Assembly: GCF_024600715.1 (NCBI RefSeq) | Contig: NZ_CP102332.1 | Coordinates: forward strand, 5,084,001 to 5,148,000 | Length of the DNA: 64,000 nucleotides | Source: Streptomyces changanensis | GTDB taxonomy: Bacteria; Actinomycetota; Actinomycetes; Streptomycetales; Streptomycetaceae | Reading direction: 5' to 3' | Part shown: in pieces, positions 52,935-61,348 of the stretch | Position numbering within the stretch: the first letter of the stretch is position 1 | How the letters are laid out: each line of letters opens with the position of its first letter | The notes under the pieces: model-generated | The model's input: the letters and a program-made list of their open reading frames with translations, nothing else | Told to the model about the DNA's origin: nothing | The model's database searches: none | Made by a program: the position numbers and the translations under genes

Positions 52935-53612
52935 TCAGCCGGAGGCGTCCTCGCGCCGCACCGACAGCAACTCCTCCAGCTGCTCCTCGCGCGCCTGCGC
53001 CGCGACGAACAGCAGCTCGTCACCGGCCTCCAGGGTCTCCTCCGGGGTCGGCGTCAGCACCCGCGAACCGCGGATGATCGTGACCAGCGAGGTGTCCTCC
53101 GGCCATGCCACGTCCCCGATCTGCGTACCGGCCAGGCCCGACTCCGGGGGCAGCGTCAGCTCGACGAGGTTCGCGTCGCCGTGGCTGAAGCGCAGCAGCC
53201 GGACCAGGTCGCCGACGCTCACCGCCTCCTCCACCAGGGCCGACATCAGACGCGGCGTCGACACGGCGACGTCCACGCCCCACGCCTCGGTGAAGAGCCA
53301 CTCGTTCTTCGGGTTGTTCACCCGGGCGACGACCCGGGGCACCCCGTACTCGGTCTTCGCGAGCAGCGACACGACGAGGTTCACCTTGTCGTCGCCCGTC
53401 GCCGCGATGACGACGTGGCACCGCTGCAGCGCCGCCTCGTCCAGGGACGTGATCTCGCACGCGTCGGCCAGCAGCCACTCCGCCTGCGGCACCCGCTCCA
53501 CCGAGATGGCGGTAGGCGCCTTGTCGACCAGGAGGACGTCGTGACCGTTCTCCAACAGCTCACCCGCGATGGAACGCCCCACCGCGCCGGCGCCGGCGAT
53601 GGCGACCCGCAT
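52935..53612 (-). CDS. TrkA/RCK potassium-uptake regulatory protein (second gene)
   Basis: This 225-residue RCK protein has an N-terminal Rossmann domain (IAGAGAVGRSIAGEL, VVIAATGDDKVNLVVSLLAK) and a TrkA-C domain (about 140-215). RCK subunits gate Trk/Ktr potassium channels in response to nucleotides. The ATG at 53612 (minus strand) lies inside the stop of the preceding trkA gene (TGATG), so the two are coupled. No membrane Trk/Ktr pore protein (TrkH/KtrB) follows in the window; the only transporter nearby is the KimA-like one. Confidence 0.92.
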   Translation of the reverse strand: MRVAIAGAGAVGRSIAGELLENGHDVLLVDKAPTAISVERVPQAEWLLADACEITSLDEAALQRCHVVIAATGDDKVNLVVSLLAKTEYGVPRVVARVNNPKNEWLFTEAWGVDVAVSTPRLMSALVEEAVSVGDLVRLLRFSHGDANLVELTLPPESGLAGTQIGDVAWPEDTSLVTIIRGSRVLTPTPEETLEAGDELLFVAAQAREEQLEELLSVRREDASG

Positions 53613-54280
53613 CAGTGCTCGCCTCCCTCGGGGCCGTGGGCGAACGCCGCCTCGACCTTCTCGACCTCGTCCGTCCGCATCATCACGTGCACCAGATCGC
53701 CCTCCTGCAGGACGGTCTGCGACGTCGGCAGCATCGCCTCGCCCAGCCGGGTCAGGAACGCCACACGGACCCCCGTCTCCTCCTGGAGCGTGCTCACCTT
53801 GTGGCCGATCCAGGCGGGGGAGGTGTGCACCTCCGCGAGCTGCACCCCACCGCTCGGGTCCCGCCACACCGGCTCCGACCCCGCCGGCAGCAGACGCCTC
53901 AGCATCTGGTCGGCGGTCCACCGCACCGTGGCGACCGTCGGGATGCCCAGCCGCTGGTACACCTCGGCGCGCCGGGGGTCGTAGATACGGGCGGCGACGT
54001 TCTCGATGCCGAACATCTCGCGGGCGACACGCGCGGCGATGATGTTGGAATTGTCACCACTGCTGACCGCGGCGAACGCCCCGGCCTCCTCGATGCCCGC
54101 CTCGCGCAGGGTGTCCTGGTCGAAGCCGACCCCGGTGACACGCCGTCCACCGAAGCCGGAGCCGAGGCGCCGGAAGGCCGTGGGGTCCTGGTCGACGACC
54201 GCGACCGTGTGCCCCTGCTGCTCCAGGGTCTGCGCCAGGGCCGCCCCCACCCGGCCGCAGCCCATGATCACAATGTGCAC
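53612..54280 (-). CDS. TrkA/RCK potassium-uptake regulatory protein (first gene)
   Basis: This 222-residue RCK protein has a nucleotide-binding site MGCGRVGAALAQTLEQQGH and a SGDNSNIIAARVA loop, followed by a TrkA-C domain. Together with the second RCK gene it probably forms hetero-octameric gating rings. The GTG start at 54280 (minus strand) faces the KimA-like gene across 209 bases. Confidence 0.92.
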   Translation of the reverse strand: MHIVIMGCGRVGAALAQTLEQQGHTVAVVDQDPTAFRRLGSGFGGRRVTGVGFDQDTLREAGIEEAGAFAAVSSGDNSNIIAARVAREMFGIENVAARIYDPRRAEVYQRLGIPTVATVRWTADQMLRRLLPAGSEPVWRDPSGGVQLAEVHTSPAWIGHKVSTLQEETGVRVAFLTRLGEAMLPTSQTVLQEGDLVHVMMRTDEVEKVEAAFAHGPEGGEH

Positions 54281-54476
54281 GTCCGCCTACCCCGCACTCC
54301 GGGTCGCCTTGCTGACCTGCGAAAACACCCTGCTCACTCTTCTCTCTCAGCCTGCGTGCGGTGCTGTCTCGTCACGAGCTTATGCCCCGATCGATCGGTT
54401 GCCCTCATCCGCCCGCGGACGCGGGCGACGCGTCGAACCGGTCACCCGCGAGTGGGCGTGGCCCATTTGGAACGCT

Positions 54477-54482
54477 TACGAT
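54477..54482 (+). promoter_or_regulatory. Leaderless-type -10 box of the KimA-like gene
   Basis: TACGAT lies seven bases before the GTG at 54490 with no ribosome site between. No c-di-AMP riboswitch is present, unlike kimA of B. subtilis. Confidence 0.5.
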
Positions 54483-54489
54483 CCTCTCC

Positions 54490-56556
54490 GTGTCCAAACT
54501 GACCGACGTGCCCAAACGGATCCTGATCGGCCGGGCTCTCCGGAGCGACAGGCTGGGCGAGACGCTCCTCCCGAAGCGCATCGCGCTCCCCGTCTTCGCC
54601 TCCGACCCCCTCTCCTCCGTGGCGTACGCGCCCGGCGAGGTCCTGCTGGTCCTCTCCATCGCGGGGGCGTCGGCCTACACCTTCAGCCCGTGGATCGCCG
54701 CGGCCGTCGTGATCCTCATGTTCACGGTCGTCGCCTCGTACCGGCAGAACGTCCACGCCTACCCCAGCGGCGGCGGCGACTACGAGGTCGCCAACACCAA
54801 CCTCGGCCCGAAGGCCGGACTCACCGTCGCGAGCGCCCTCCTCGTCGACTACGTCCTGACCGTCGCCGTCTCCATCTCCTCCGGCGTGGAGAACCTCGGC
54901 TCGGCCGTCCACTTCGTCATCGAGCACAAGGTCCTGTGCGCCATCGGCATCATCGTGCTGCTGACGCTGATGAACCTGCGCGGCGTGAAGGAGTCCGGCA
55001 AGCTCTTCGCCATCCCGACGTACGTCTTCGTCACCGGCGTCTTCGCCATGATCGCCTGGGGTGCGTTCAAGGGCGTCGTCCTCGACCGGACCATGCAGGC
55101 CCCCACCGCGGACTTCACGATCCGGCCCGAACACGAGGGCATCGCCGGCTTCGCGCTCGTCTTCCTGCTGCTGCGGGCCTTCTCCTCCGGCTGCGCCGCC
55201 CTCACCGGCGTCGAGGCGATCAGCAACGGCGTCCCCGCCTTCCGCAAGCCCAAGTCGAGGAACGCCGCGACGACCCTGCTGCTCATGGGCGCCCTCGCCG
55301 TCACCATGTTCTGCGGCATCATCGGCCTGGCCATGGCCACCCATGTGAAGATGGCCGAGAAGCCCGCCCACGACCTGCTCCACGACGGCGTCCCCGTCGG
55401 CCCCGACTACGTCCAGGACCCGGTCATCTCCCAGGTCGCGGCCGCCGTCTTCGGCGACGGGACGTTCTTCTTCGTCGTGCTCGCCGCGGCCACCGCGCTC
55501 GTGCTCTTCCTGGCCGCCAACACCGCGTACAACGGCTTCCCGCTGCTCGGCTCGATCCTCGCCCAGGACCGGTACCTGCCCCGCCAGCTCCACACCCGCG
55601 GCGACCGGCTCGCCTTCTCCAACGGCATCGTGCTCCTCGCCGGCGCGGCCATCCTGCTCGTCTGGATCTACGACGCCGACTCCACGAAGCTCATCCAGCT
55701 CTACATCGTCGGCGTCTTCGTCTCCTTCACGCTCAGCCAGACCGGCATGGTCCGCCACTGGAACCGCCTGCTGCGCACCCAGCACGACCCGGCCAGGCGC
55801 CGCCACATGATCCGCTCCCGCGCGATCAACGCCTTCGGCGCCTTCTTCACCGGCCTCGTCCTCATCGTCGTCCTCGTCACCAAGTTCACCCACGGCGCCT
55901 GGGTCGCGCTGCTCGGCATGGCGATCTTCTTCGTGACGATGACCGCCATCCGCAAGCACTACGACCGCGTCGCCCGGGAGCTCGCCGCCCCCGAGGGCCC
56001 CAGCGACGACAGCATCCGCCCCGCGCGCGTGCACTCCATCGTCCTGGTGTCGAAGATCCACCGCCCCACACTCCGCGCGGTCGCCTACGCCAAGCTGATG
56101 CGCTCCGACAAGCTGGAGGCGCTCAGCATCAACGTCGACCCCGCCGAGACCAAGGCCCTCACCGAGGAGTGGGAGCGCCGCGGCATCAACGTCCCGCTGA
56201 AGGTCCTCGACTCCCCGTACCGCGAGATCACCCGGCCCGTCGTCGACTACGTCAAGAGCCTGCGCCGCGAGAGCCCCCGTGACGTCGTCAGCGTGATCAT
56301 CCCGGAGTACGTGGTCGGTCGCTGGTACGAGCACCTGCTGCACAACCAGAGCGCCCTGCGCCTCAAGGGCCGCCTCCTGTTCACTCCCGGCGTCATGGTC
56401 ACCTCCGTGCCCTACCAGCTGCGCTCGTCCGAGGTGGCCAAGGAGCGGGCGAAGAAGCACCAGGACTGGAACGCGCCCGGCTCGGTCCGCCGGGGCCTGG
56501 TGGAGACCGGCCCCAAGCGCCCCTCCGGCCGCGGGGAGCCGAACGGCAAGGAGTGA
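54490..56556 (+). CDS. KimA-like APC-superfamily potassium transporter
   Basis: This 688-residue protein has about 12 membrane helices (residues 30-500) and a cytosolic domain of about 180 residues with a Usp-like fold (VLVSKIHRPTLRAVAYAKLM, LSINVDPAETKAL). The first-helix motif FASDPLSSVAYAPGE resembles KimA (formerly YdaO), a high-affinity K+/H+ symporter. Sitting beside trkA genes and near kdpDE supports potassium. A generic amino-acid permease is the alternative. The GTG at 54490 has a -10 box seven bases upstream. Confidence 0.82.
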   Translation: MSKLTDVPKRILIGRALRSDRLGETLLPKRIALPVFASDPLSSVAYAPGEVLLVLSIAGASAYTFSPWIAAAVVILMFTVVASYRQNVHAYPSGGGDYEVANTNLGPKAGLTVASALLVDYVLTVAVSISSGVENLGSAVHFVIEHKVLCAIGIIVLLTLMNLRGVKESGKLFAIPTYVFVTGVFAMIAWGAFKGVVLDRTMQAPTADFTIRPEHEGIAGFALVFLLLRAFSSGCAALTGVEAISNGVPAFRKPKSRNAATTLLLMGALAVTMFCGIIGLAMATHVKMAEKPAHDLLHDGVPVGPDYVQDPVISQVAAAVFGDGTFFFVVLAAATALVLFLAANTAYNGFPLLGSILAQDRYLPRQLHTRGDRLAFSNGIVLLAGAAILLVWIYDADSTKLIQLYIVGVFVSFTLSQTGMVRHWNRLLRTQHDPARRRHMIRSRAINAFGAFFTGLVLIVVLVTKFTHGAWVALLGMAIFFVTMTAIRKHYDRVARELAAPEGPSDDSIRPARVHSIVLVSKIHRPTLRAVAYAKLMRSDKLEALSINVDPAETKALTEEWERRGINVPLKVLDSPYREITRPVVDYVKSLRRESPRDVVSVIIPEYVVGRWYEHLLHNQSALRLKGRLLFTPGVMVTSVPYQLRSSEVAKERAKKHQDWNAPGSVRRGLVETGPKRPSGRGEPNGKE

Positions 56557-56649
56557 CCCCGGGGGGACGTAGACTGGTGGGCTGGCGCCACGCCCGACGC
56601 GAGCCCGCCAACGGATCTCTCCGCCCCCTTCTTTTGGAGTCACCCCGCC

Positions 56650-57972
56650 ATGCCGAAGAACGCACCCGAGTCCTCGCTGGTCGGCGAGGAGTACGAGGTC
56701 GAGGTCGGCCCCGTCGCGCATGGCGGCCACTGCGTCGCCCGCACCGCGGAGGGCAGGGTCCTGTTCGTCCGGCACGCGCTGCCCGGCGAGCGGGTCGTCG
56801 CCCGGGTGACCGAGGGCGACGAGACCTCCCGCTTCCTGCGCGCGGACGCCGTCACCGTCCTCGACCCGTCCAAGGACCGCATCGAGGCTCCCTGCCCGTA
56901 CGCCGGCCCCGGCCGCTGCGGCGGCTGCGACTGGCAGCACGCCAAGCCGGGCGCCCAGCGCCGCCTCAAGGGCGAGGTCGTCGCCGAACAGCTCCGCCAC
57001 CTCGCGGGCCTCACCCCCGAGGAGGCAGGGTGGGACGGCACGGTCGTGCCCGTCGAGGGCGACAAGCTCCCCGCCGGTGAGGTGCCCGCCTGGCGGACCC
57101 GCGTCCAGTACGCCATCGACGCCGACGGCCGCGCGGGCCTGCGCAAGCACCGCTCGCACGAGGTCCAGCCGATCGACCGCTGCCTCATCGCCGCGCCCGG
57201 CGTCAGCGAACTCGGCGTCGAGAACCGCGACTGGTCCGGCATGGCGTCCGTCGAGGCCATCGCCGCCACCGGCTCCCAGGACCGCCAGGTCGTCCTCACC
57301 CCGCGCCCCGGCGCCCGCCTCCCCCTCGTCGAACTGGACAAGCCGGTCTCGGTGCTGCGCGTCGAGGAGAAGGACGGCGGCGTCCACCGCGTCCACGGCC
57401 GTGCTTTTGTCCGCGAGCGCGCCGACGACCGCACCTACCGCGTCGGCAACGGCGGCTTCTGGCAGGTCCACACGAAGGCCGCCGACACCCTCGTCCGCGC
57501 CGTCATGCAGGGCCTCCTCCCGCGCAAGGGCGACACCGCCCTCGACCTCTACTGCGGCGCCGGCCTCTTCGCGGGCGCCCTCGCCGACCGCGTCGGCGAC
57601 CAGGGCGCGGTCCTCGGCATCGAGTCCGGCAAGCGCGCGGTCGAGGACGCCCGCCACAACCTCCAGCACTTCGACCGCGTCCGCGTCGAACAGGGCAAGG
57701 TCGAACAGATCCTGCCGCGCACGGGCATCACCGAGGTCGACATCATCGTCCTCGACCCGCCCCGCGCCGGCGCCGGCAAGCAGACGGTCCACCACCTCGC
57801 GTCCCTGGGCGCCCGCCGCATCGCCTACGTCGCCTGCGACCCGGCCGCCCTGGCCCGCGACATCGCGTACTTCGCCGAGACCGGCTACCGCGTCCGCACC
57901 CTGCGCGCCTTCGACCTCTTCCCGATGACGCACCACGTGGAGTGCGTGGCGATCCTGGAGCCGGTGAAGTAG
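56650..57972 (+). CDS. TrmA/RlmD-like class I SAM-dependent RNA methyltransferase
   Basis: This 440-residue RNA uridine-C5 methyltransferase has an N-terminal TRAM domain (about 8-65) and an iron-sulfur cysteine cluster (CPYAGPGRCGGCDW). The SAM domain includes LDLYCGAGLFAG, DPPRAGAGK and catalytic Cys in VACDPAALARD. It probably methylates a tRNA or rRNA uridine; the exact site is unclear. The ATG at 56650 has GGAG about ten bases upstream. It follows the KimA-like gene by 93 bases. Confidence 0.9.
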   Translation: MPKNAPESSLVGEEYEVEVGPVAHGGHCVARTAEGRVLFVRHALPGERVVARVTEGDETSRFLRADAVTVLDPSKDRIEAPCPYAGPGRCGGCDWQHAKPGAQRRLKGEVVAEQLRHLAGLTPEEAGWDGTVVPVEGDKLPAGEVPAWRTRVQYAIDADGRAGLRKHRSHEVQPIDRCLIAAPGVSELGVENRDWSGMASVEAIAATGSQDRQVVLTPRPGARLPLVELDKPVSVLRVEEKDGGVHRVHGRAFVRERADDRTYRVGNGGFWQVHTKAADTLVRAVMQGLLPRKGDTALDLYCGAGLFAGALADRVGDQGAVLGIESGKRAVEDARHNLQHFDRVRVEQGKVEQILPRTGITEVDIIVLDPPRAGAGKQTVHHLASLGARRIAYVACDPAALARDIAYFAETGYRVRTLRAFDLFPMTHHVECVAILEPVK

Positions 57973-58453
57973 GGCCGCTGAGCTGGTGTTCTGTGGGTGC
58001 GCCTTATGCGCGGTGTGGGCGTTGCGGGTGATGTCCTGACGCTGAGATGACGCTCGTTCCAATGAGGCGTCAGAGGCGTTATGCCGTTGTTCGGGCGCTC
58101 TGTTGACCACGCCGTGGGCAGGTTTGGCCGCATGGGTCTGATCGAGAGTGCGCTGCTGCGGGCGGTGAGGGGGACGTCCAGGCAACACTCTGCCGCCTCG
58201 ATTCGCTCCATTCACGCCGTGCAGCGGAGCTTGTGCACATGGCGATGTCACGCCTCGTCCACTCCGCCGGCAGCGTGGGAGAAGGGGCGGGGATGGCGGC
58301 GACCGGCGCTCCACCTGGAATCCGCTGACCGCACAGATGGCAGCGTTCCCCGGTGAGCCGTCATGTGCCTCCCCCCGCAGCCTCACATCTGGCAGCGCCC
58401 CGGGGGGCGTCCAGCCGATCTGGTGCCTGCTGGCGGTCCATGAGCCGCGGCCT
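57973..58453. other. Low-GC intergenic region with degenerate repeats
   Basis: This 480-base region is visibly poorer in GC than its surroundings. It contains TGACGC-type words in opposite orientations at 58037-58080 and frames without good starts. It looks like decayed accessory DNA; no supported gene. Confidence 0.5.
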
Positions 58454-58783
58454 TCATCGGCTCGCGTAGTCGTCGACCAGGTTGGCGATGAGCGCGTGCA
58501 GGGCGTCAGCCCGGTGCTGGTCCTGGCGCTGCGTGCGCAGGGCCTGGTCGACTGATCGGAGCCGGGTCGCGGCGGCCGGCTCACCGTCCATCAGGTCGTC
58601 GATCACCGGAGCGGTGATCAGGTCGAGCCACTCCGTGAGCAGACGGGGGGTGAAGACCAGTGGATCGTCCGTCACCGTCGCGGCCCAACCGTCGTCGAGT
58701 CTCACTTTCATGGTCGAACCGCCACACTTGATCCGCACTGCCGGGGACATCAACCCGTCTCTGCCCGGAATCCTGCCTCCCAC
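58454..58783 (-). CDS. Hypothetical small acidic protein next to Rhs remnant
   Basis: The longest form is 109 residues from a GTG at 58783 with GAGGA just upstream. An internal ATG at 58711 would give 85 residues but has no clear ribosome site. The body is helical and acidic (LLTEWLDLITAPVIDDLMDG, HALIANLVDDYASR). I do not recognise it. Its place directly after an Rhs-core fragment suggests an immunity or anti-toxin role of a polymorphic toxin locus, by position only. Confidence 0.5.
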   Translation of the reverse strand: MGGRIPGRDGLMSPAVRIKCGGSTMKVRLDDGWAATVTDDPLVFTPRLLTEWLDLITAPVIDDLMDGEPAAATRLRSVDQALRTQRQDQHRADALHALIANLVDDYASR

Positions 58784-58859
58784 GATGTCCTCGTGGGTGA
58801 TCGGCCGACCGGGATCTGCGGTCTTGCCGCCGACCGCAGTCGCTTGGGCCGCTGGGCCT

Positions 58860-58990
58860 GTACTTGGGCATGAGACCCAGCGGGGTCACACGTAACGGAC
58901 GGTCTCGGGGTCGTAGTGGCGGAAGCAGTCGCAGTGGAGGCCGGTCTCGGGATCGTAGTACTGGCCGGGGAAGCGCAGCGGGGTGCAGGC
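58860..58990 (-). pseudogene. Remnant of an Rhs repeat-associated core domain
   Basis: On the minus strand about 33 codons (58987-58886) read LRFPGQYYDPETGLH, then FRHYDPETVRYV, and end in TGA. This is the end of an Rhs core, normally followed by TPDPLGL. A shift of one or two bases restores TPLGLMPK just after the stop. Neither the long N-terminal YD-repeat part nor a toxin tip is present. It is a decayed fragment of a polymorphic-toxin or wall-associated Rhs gene. Confidence 0.8.
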
Positions 58991-59061
58991 ACTCCTGTCA
59001 TGGCGGCCCTCCGGAGGCTCTCCACGAGGGAGGGGACGCCCCACTGTCGGGCCGACGCGCG

Positions 59062-59232
59062 TCAGGACGCGTGTGCCTCGATCCAGGTGAGGCAGGACGC
59101 GCGGGAGTCCTCCTCGTGGACGACCGTCCAGCCGTCCGGGACCTCGATGCCGACCGGCCACAGGGAGTGCTCGGCGCGGTCGTTGCGGAGGACGGCGTAC
59201 ATGCGGTCCTCGCTGTCGAAGGGGTTGGTCAT
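59062..59232 (-). CDS. MbtH-like NRPS accessory protein, short
   Basis: This 56-residue protein matches MbtH: MTNPFDSED at the start, then NDRAEHSLWP and VPDGWTVVHEE, and CLTWIEAHAS at the end. MbtH proteins bind and activate NRPS adenylation domains. The usual tail (WTDMRP-like) is missing, so it is 10-15 residues shorter than typical. AGGAG is about seven bases upstream of the ATG. It lies 24 bases after the ABC permease gene and probably belongs to its operon. No NRPS gene is in the window. Confidence 0.9.
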   Translation of the reverse strand: MTNPFDSEDRMYAVLRNDRAEHSLWPVGIEVPDGWTVVHEEDSRASCLTWIEAHAS

Positions 59233-59256
59233 CGTGCGCTCCTGTCGGTGGCTCGG

Positions 59257-60096
59257 TCAGTCGAAGAGACGGCGGCTCATCCCGCGTACGGCGAGGAACC
59301 ACGCGGCGACGGTGAAGGCGGCGAGTACCGCCAGGTGCAGCAGGTCCCCGGCACCGAGCGTGCCGAACGCGGCGTGCCGGACCAGCTGCATGCAGTGGTG
59401 GATGGGGTTGACCGCCGCGACGGTCTGCACCCAGCCGGGCAGCCCCGTCAGCGGGAAGAACACCCCGGCGGCCATCACCAGGGGGGTGAGCACGCCCGAC
59501 ACGACGAGCCGCAGCCAGTCGATGGCCGGGACCAGCGTCGAGACCCACATCCCGCACAGGGCGAACGCCAGCCCCGCCACCAGCGTGATCAGCGGCACGA
59601 GCAGCAGCGACGGAGTGAACGGCAGACCGATCGCGACCGTGACGAGCAGCGGTACCGAGCTGTACGCGGACGACTTGACGGCGATCCAGGACGCCTCGGC
59701 CGTGACCAGCTCCCACACGTCGACCGGGCGGCTCAGCACCGCGTCGTACAGGTGCTGGTAGCAGCGCCGGTTGTAGCTCTCGAACATGCCCGCGAAGGCG
59801 GAGGCGAAGAGGACCGAGGTCACCACCATGCCGATGCCCAGGAACTGCGGGTACGGGCGGCCCTCGGCGGAGTCGACCAGGCGGCTGAAGCCCAGCCCGA
59901 AACCGGCCATGTAGACCAGGGGCTCGACCAGCGAGCCGAAGGTGATCGCCGGCCAGTAGCGTTTGAACAGCAGGAGTTCCCGCAGCCACACGGCGCGCAG
60001 TGACGGCATCAGCGCCGGGGTGGCCGGGGAGCCGCCCTCGGACACGGGCGCGCCGGCCGGCGGCTGCGCGGGTAGAGCCGGTGCGGCCCTCGACAT
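59257..60096 (-). CDS. ABC-2 type exporter permease (DrrB-like)
   Basis: This 279-residue permease has six hydrophobic segments and a cytosolic Pro/Ala-rich N-terminus. The family landmark NPIHHCMQLVRHAAFG lies near the fifth helix, and REL/YWPAITFGSLVEPLVYM at the start. It pairs with the ATPase upstream to export a hydrophobic molecule such as an antibiotic. The ATG at 60096 (minus strand) is preceded by AAGGGA. It lies 156 bases after the ATPase gene and just before mbtH. Confidence 0.9.
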   Translation of the reverse strand: MSRAAPALPAQPPAGAPVSEGGSPATPALMPSLRAVWLRELLLFKRYWPAITFGSLVEPLVYMAGFGLGFSRLVDSAEGRPYPQFLGIGMVVTSVLFASAFAGMFESYNRRCYQHLYDAVLSRPVDVWELVTAEASWIAVKSSAYSSVPLLVTVAIGLPFTPSLLLVPLITLVAGLAFALCGMWVSTLVPAIDWLRLVVSGVLTPLVMAAGVFFPLTGLPGWVQTVAAVNPIHHCMQLVRHAAFGTLGAGDLLHLAVLAAFTVAAWFLAVRGMSRRLFD

Positions 60097-60252
60097 GGAG
60101 TGGGTCCCTTCTGGTCGGCCGGGATCGGCGAACGGCTGCCGCCGCGTGGGGGAGGACGGGGCGCCCGCCGGCGCCGGGGGCCGGAACGGCGCCGCGCGCC
60201 GGCGGAGTACCGGTGGAGCACCGCGGGAGGCGCGGCGCGGCGGGCCTCCGGG

Positions 60253-61164
60253 TCAGACGAACAGCTCGCCCGTCAGCGTCACGAAGACGTCCTCCAGGGT
60301 CGTGGGCCGCAGCACGTCCGGAGCGCCCAGCTCGGCGCGCAGCGACTCGGGCATCGTCTCGGCGCGGAGCACCGACACCGACAGGCCGGTGCGCCTGCTG
60401 GTGAGCCCCGCCCTCGCCACGAGCGCCTCCACCTCCGTACGGCGGGACGCGTCCCCCCGGTACTCGGCGGCCTGCGCCCCGGCGTGGGCGCGCAGCAGCT
60501 CGGTCGGGGTGCCCCGGGCGATCAGCCGGCCCGCGAAGACGACGGCGACCTCGTCGGCGAGGCGCTCCGCCTCCTCGATGTAGTGCGTGGACATCAGCAC
60601 CGTCGTGCCGGTCTCGCGCAGCGCCTCGATGACGTCCCACAGGTCCTGGCGGATCTGCGGGTCCAGGCCCACGGTCGGCTCGTCGAGAAGCAGCAGCCGC
60701 GGGGACGTGAGGATGCCCCGCGCGAGGAGCAGCCTGCGCCGCATGCCACCGGACAGCGCCTCGACCCGGCTGTCCGCCCGGTCGGTGAGGCGCACCGCCG
60801 CCAGCGCCCGGTCCACCGCCGCGCCGCACCCGGCGGGCGGCAGGGCGCTGAAACGGGCGAACACCTCCAGGTTCTGCCGGACGGTCAGCTCGATGTCGAG
60901 GTTGTCCTCCTGCGGAACGACGCCGAGCAGCGAGCGGACCCGCCGCGACGCGGCGGGCATGCCGTGCCCCAGCACCTCGACCGTGCCGCCGGTGGCCCGG
61001 CTCTGCCCGGTGATCAGGCGCATGGTCGTGGACTTGCCGGCGCCGTTCGGCCCCAGCAGTCCGAAGAACCGGCCCGGGGGAACCTCCAGATCGAGCCCGT
61101 CGAGGGCGCTCGCCGTGCCGTAGGTCTTCACGACGTCCTGGAAATGGACTACGGGGACGCTCAC
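60253..61164 (-). CDS. ABC-2 type exporter ATPase (DrrA-like)
   Basis: This 303-residue ATPase has Walker A GPNGAGKST, a Q-loop in VPQEDNLD, signature LSGGM, Walker B LLLLDEP and the His switch STHYIEEAERL. A C-terminal DUF4162-like extension ends in LEDVFVTLTGELFV. It is the partner of the downstream permease; DrrA-type pairs export drugs or peptides. The GTG at 61164 (minus strand) is preceded by AAGGGGG, and the GTG codes for the canonical MSVPVVHFQDV start. The promoter region is shared with the divergent M28 gene. Confidence 0.92.
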   Translation of the reverse strand: MSVPVVHFQDVVKTYGTASALDGLDLEVPPGRFFGLLGPNGAGKSTTMRLITGQSRATGGTVEVLGHGMPAASRRVRSLLGVVPQEDNLDIELTVRQNLEVFARFSALPPAGCGAAVDRALAAVRLTDRADSRVEALSGGMRRRLLLARGILTSPRLLLLDEPTVGLDPQIRQDLWDVIEALRETGTTVLMSTHYIEEAERLADEVAVVFAGRLIARGTPTELLRAHAGAQAAEYRGDASRRTEVEALVARAGLTSRRTGLSVSVLRAETMPESLRAELGAPDVLRPTTLEDVFVTLTGELFV

Positions 61165-61269
61165 CCGTGAATTCCCCCTTTGAAAACGTGGTGCGGACCT
61201 GGGGCGCGCAATGGCGTCATCCCGGGTGTACCAGCCATACAACCGCAGGCGAGGCCCTTTGTGAACCCC

Positions 61270-61299
61270 TTTCAACTCCCGCTGATCACTGATAGGTTC
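61270..61299 (+). promoter_or_regulatory. Probable promoter of the M28 gene
   Basis: TTTCAA (61270-61275) and TAGGTT (61294-61299) are spaced 18 bases. The 5' leader of about 45 bases contains the hairpin described next. Confidence 0.4.
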
Positions 61300-61309
61300 C
61301 GCAACGATC

Positions 61310-61347
61310 AAGCCCCCACGAGGGCGCTTCGTCGATTCCGGGGGCTT
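61310..61347 (+). promoter_or_regulatory. Hairpin covering the M28 ribosome site
   Basis: AAGCCCCC (61310-61317) pairs with GGGGGCTT (61340-61347), which is the only G-rich ribosome-binding stretch before the ATG at 61349. Folding would mask translation start. Confidence 0.45.
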
Positions 61348-61348
61348 C

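Noticed and set aside
47991..56556. Complete Kdp or Trk transporter
   Set aside because: No kdpFABC or TrkH/KtrB pore gene is present in the window; DUF3159 is not a recognised pore.
58081..58356. 91-codon plus-strand frame in the low-GC patch
   Set aside because: No ribosome site, no recognisable motif, rich in rare-looking codons; may be a fragment but cannot be supported.
54442..58584. Very long minus-strand frame of 1380 codons
   Set aside because: It lies antisense to the KimA-like and methyltransferase genes; composition is Gly/Asp/Val-rich without any family signal, a typical high-GC shadow.
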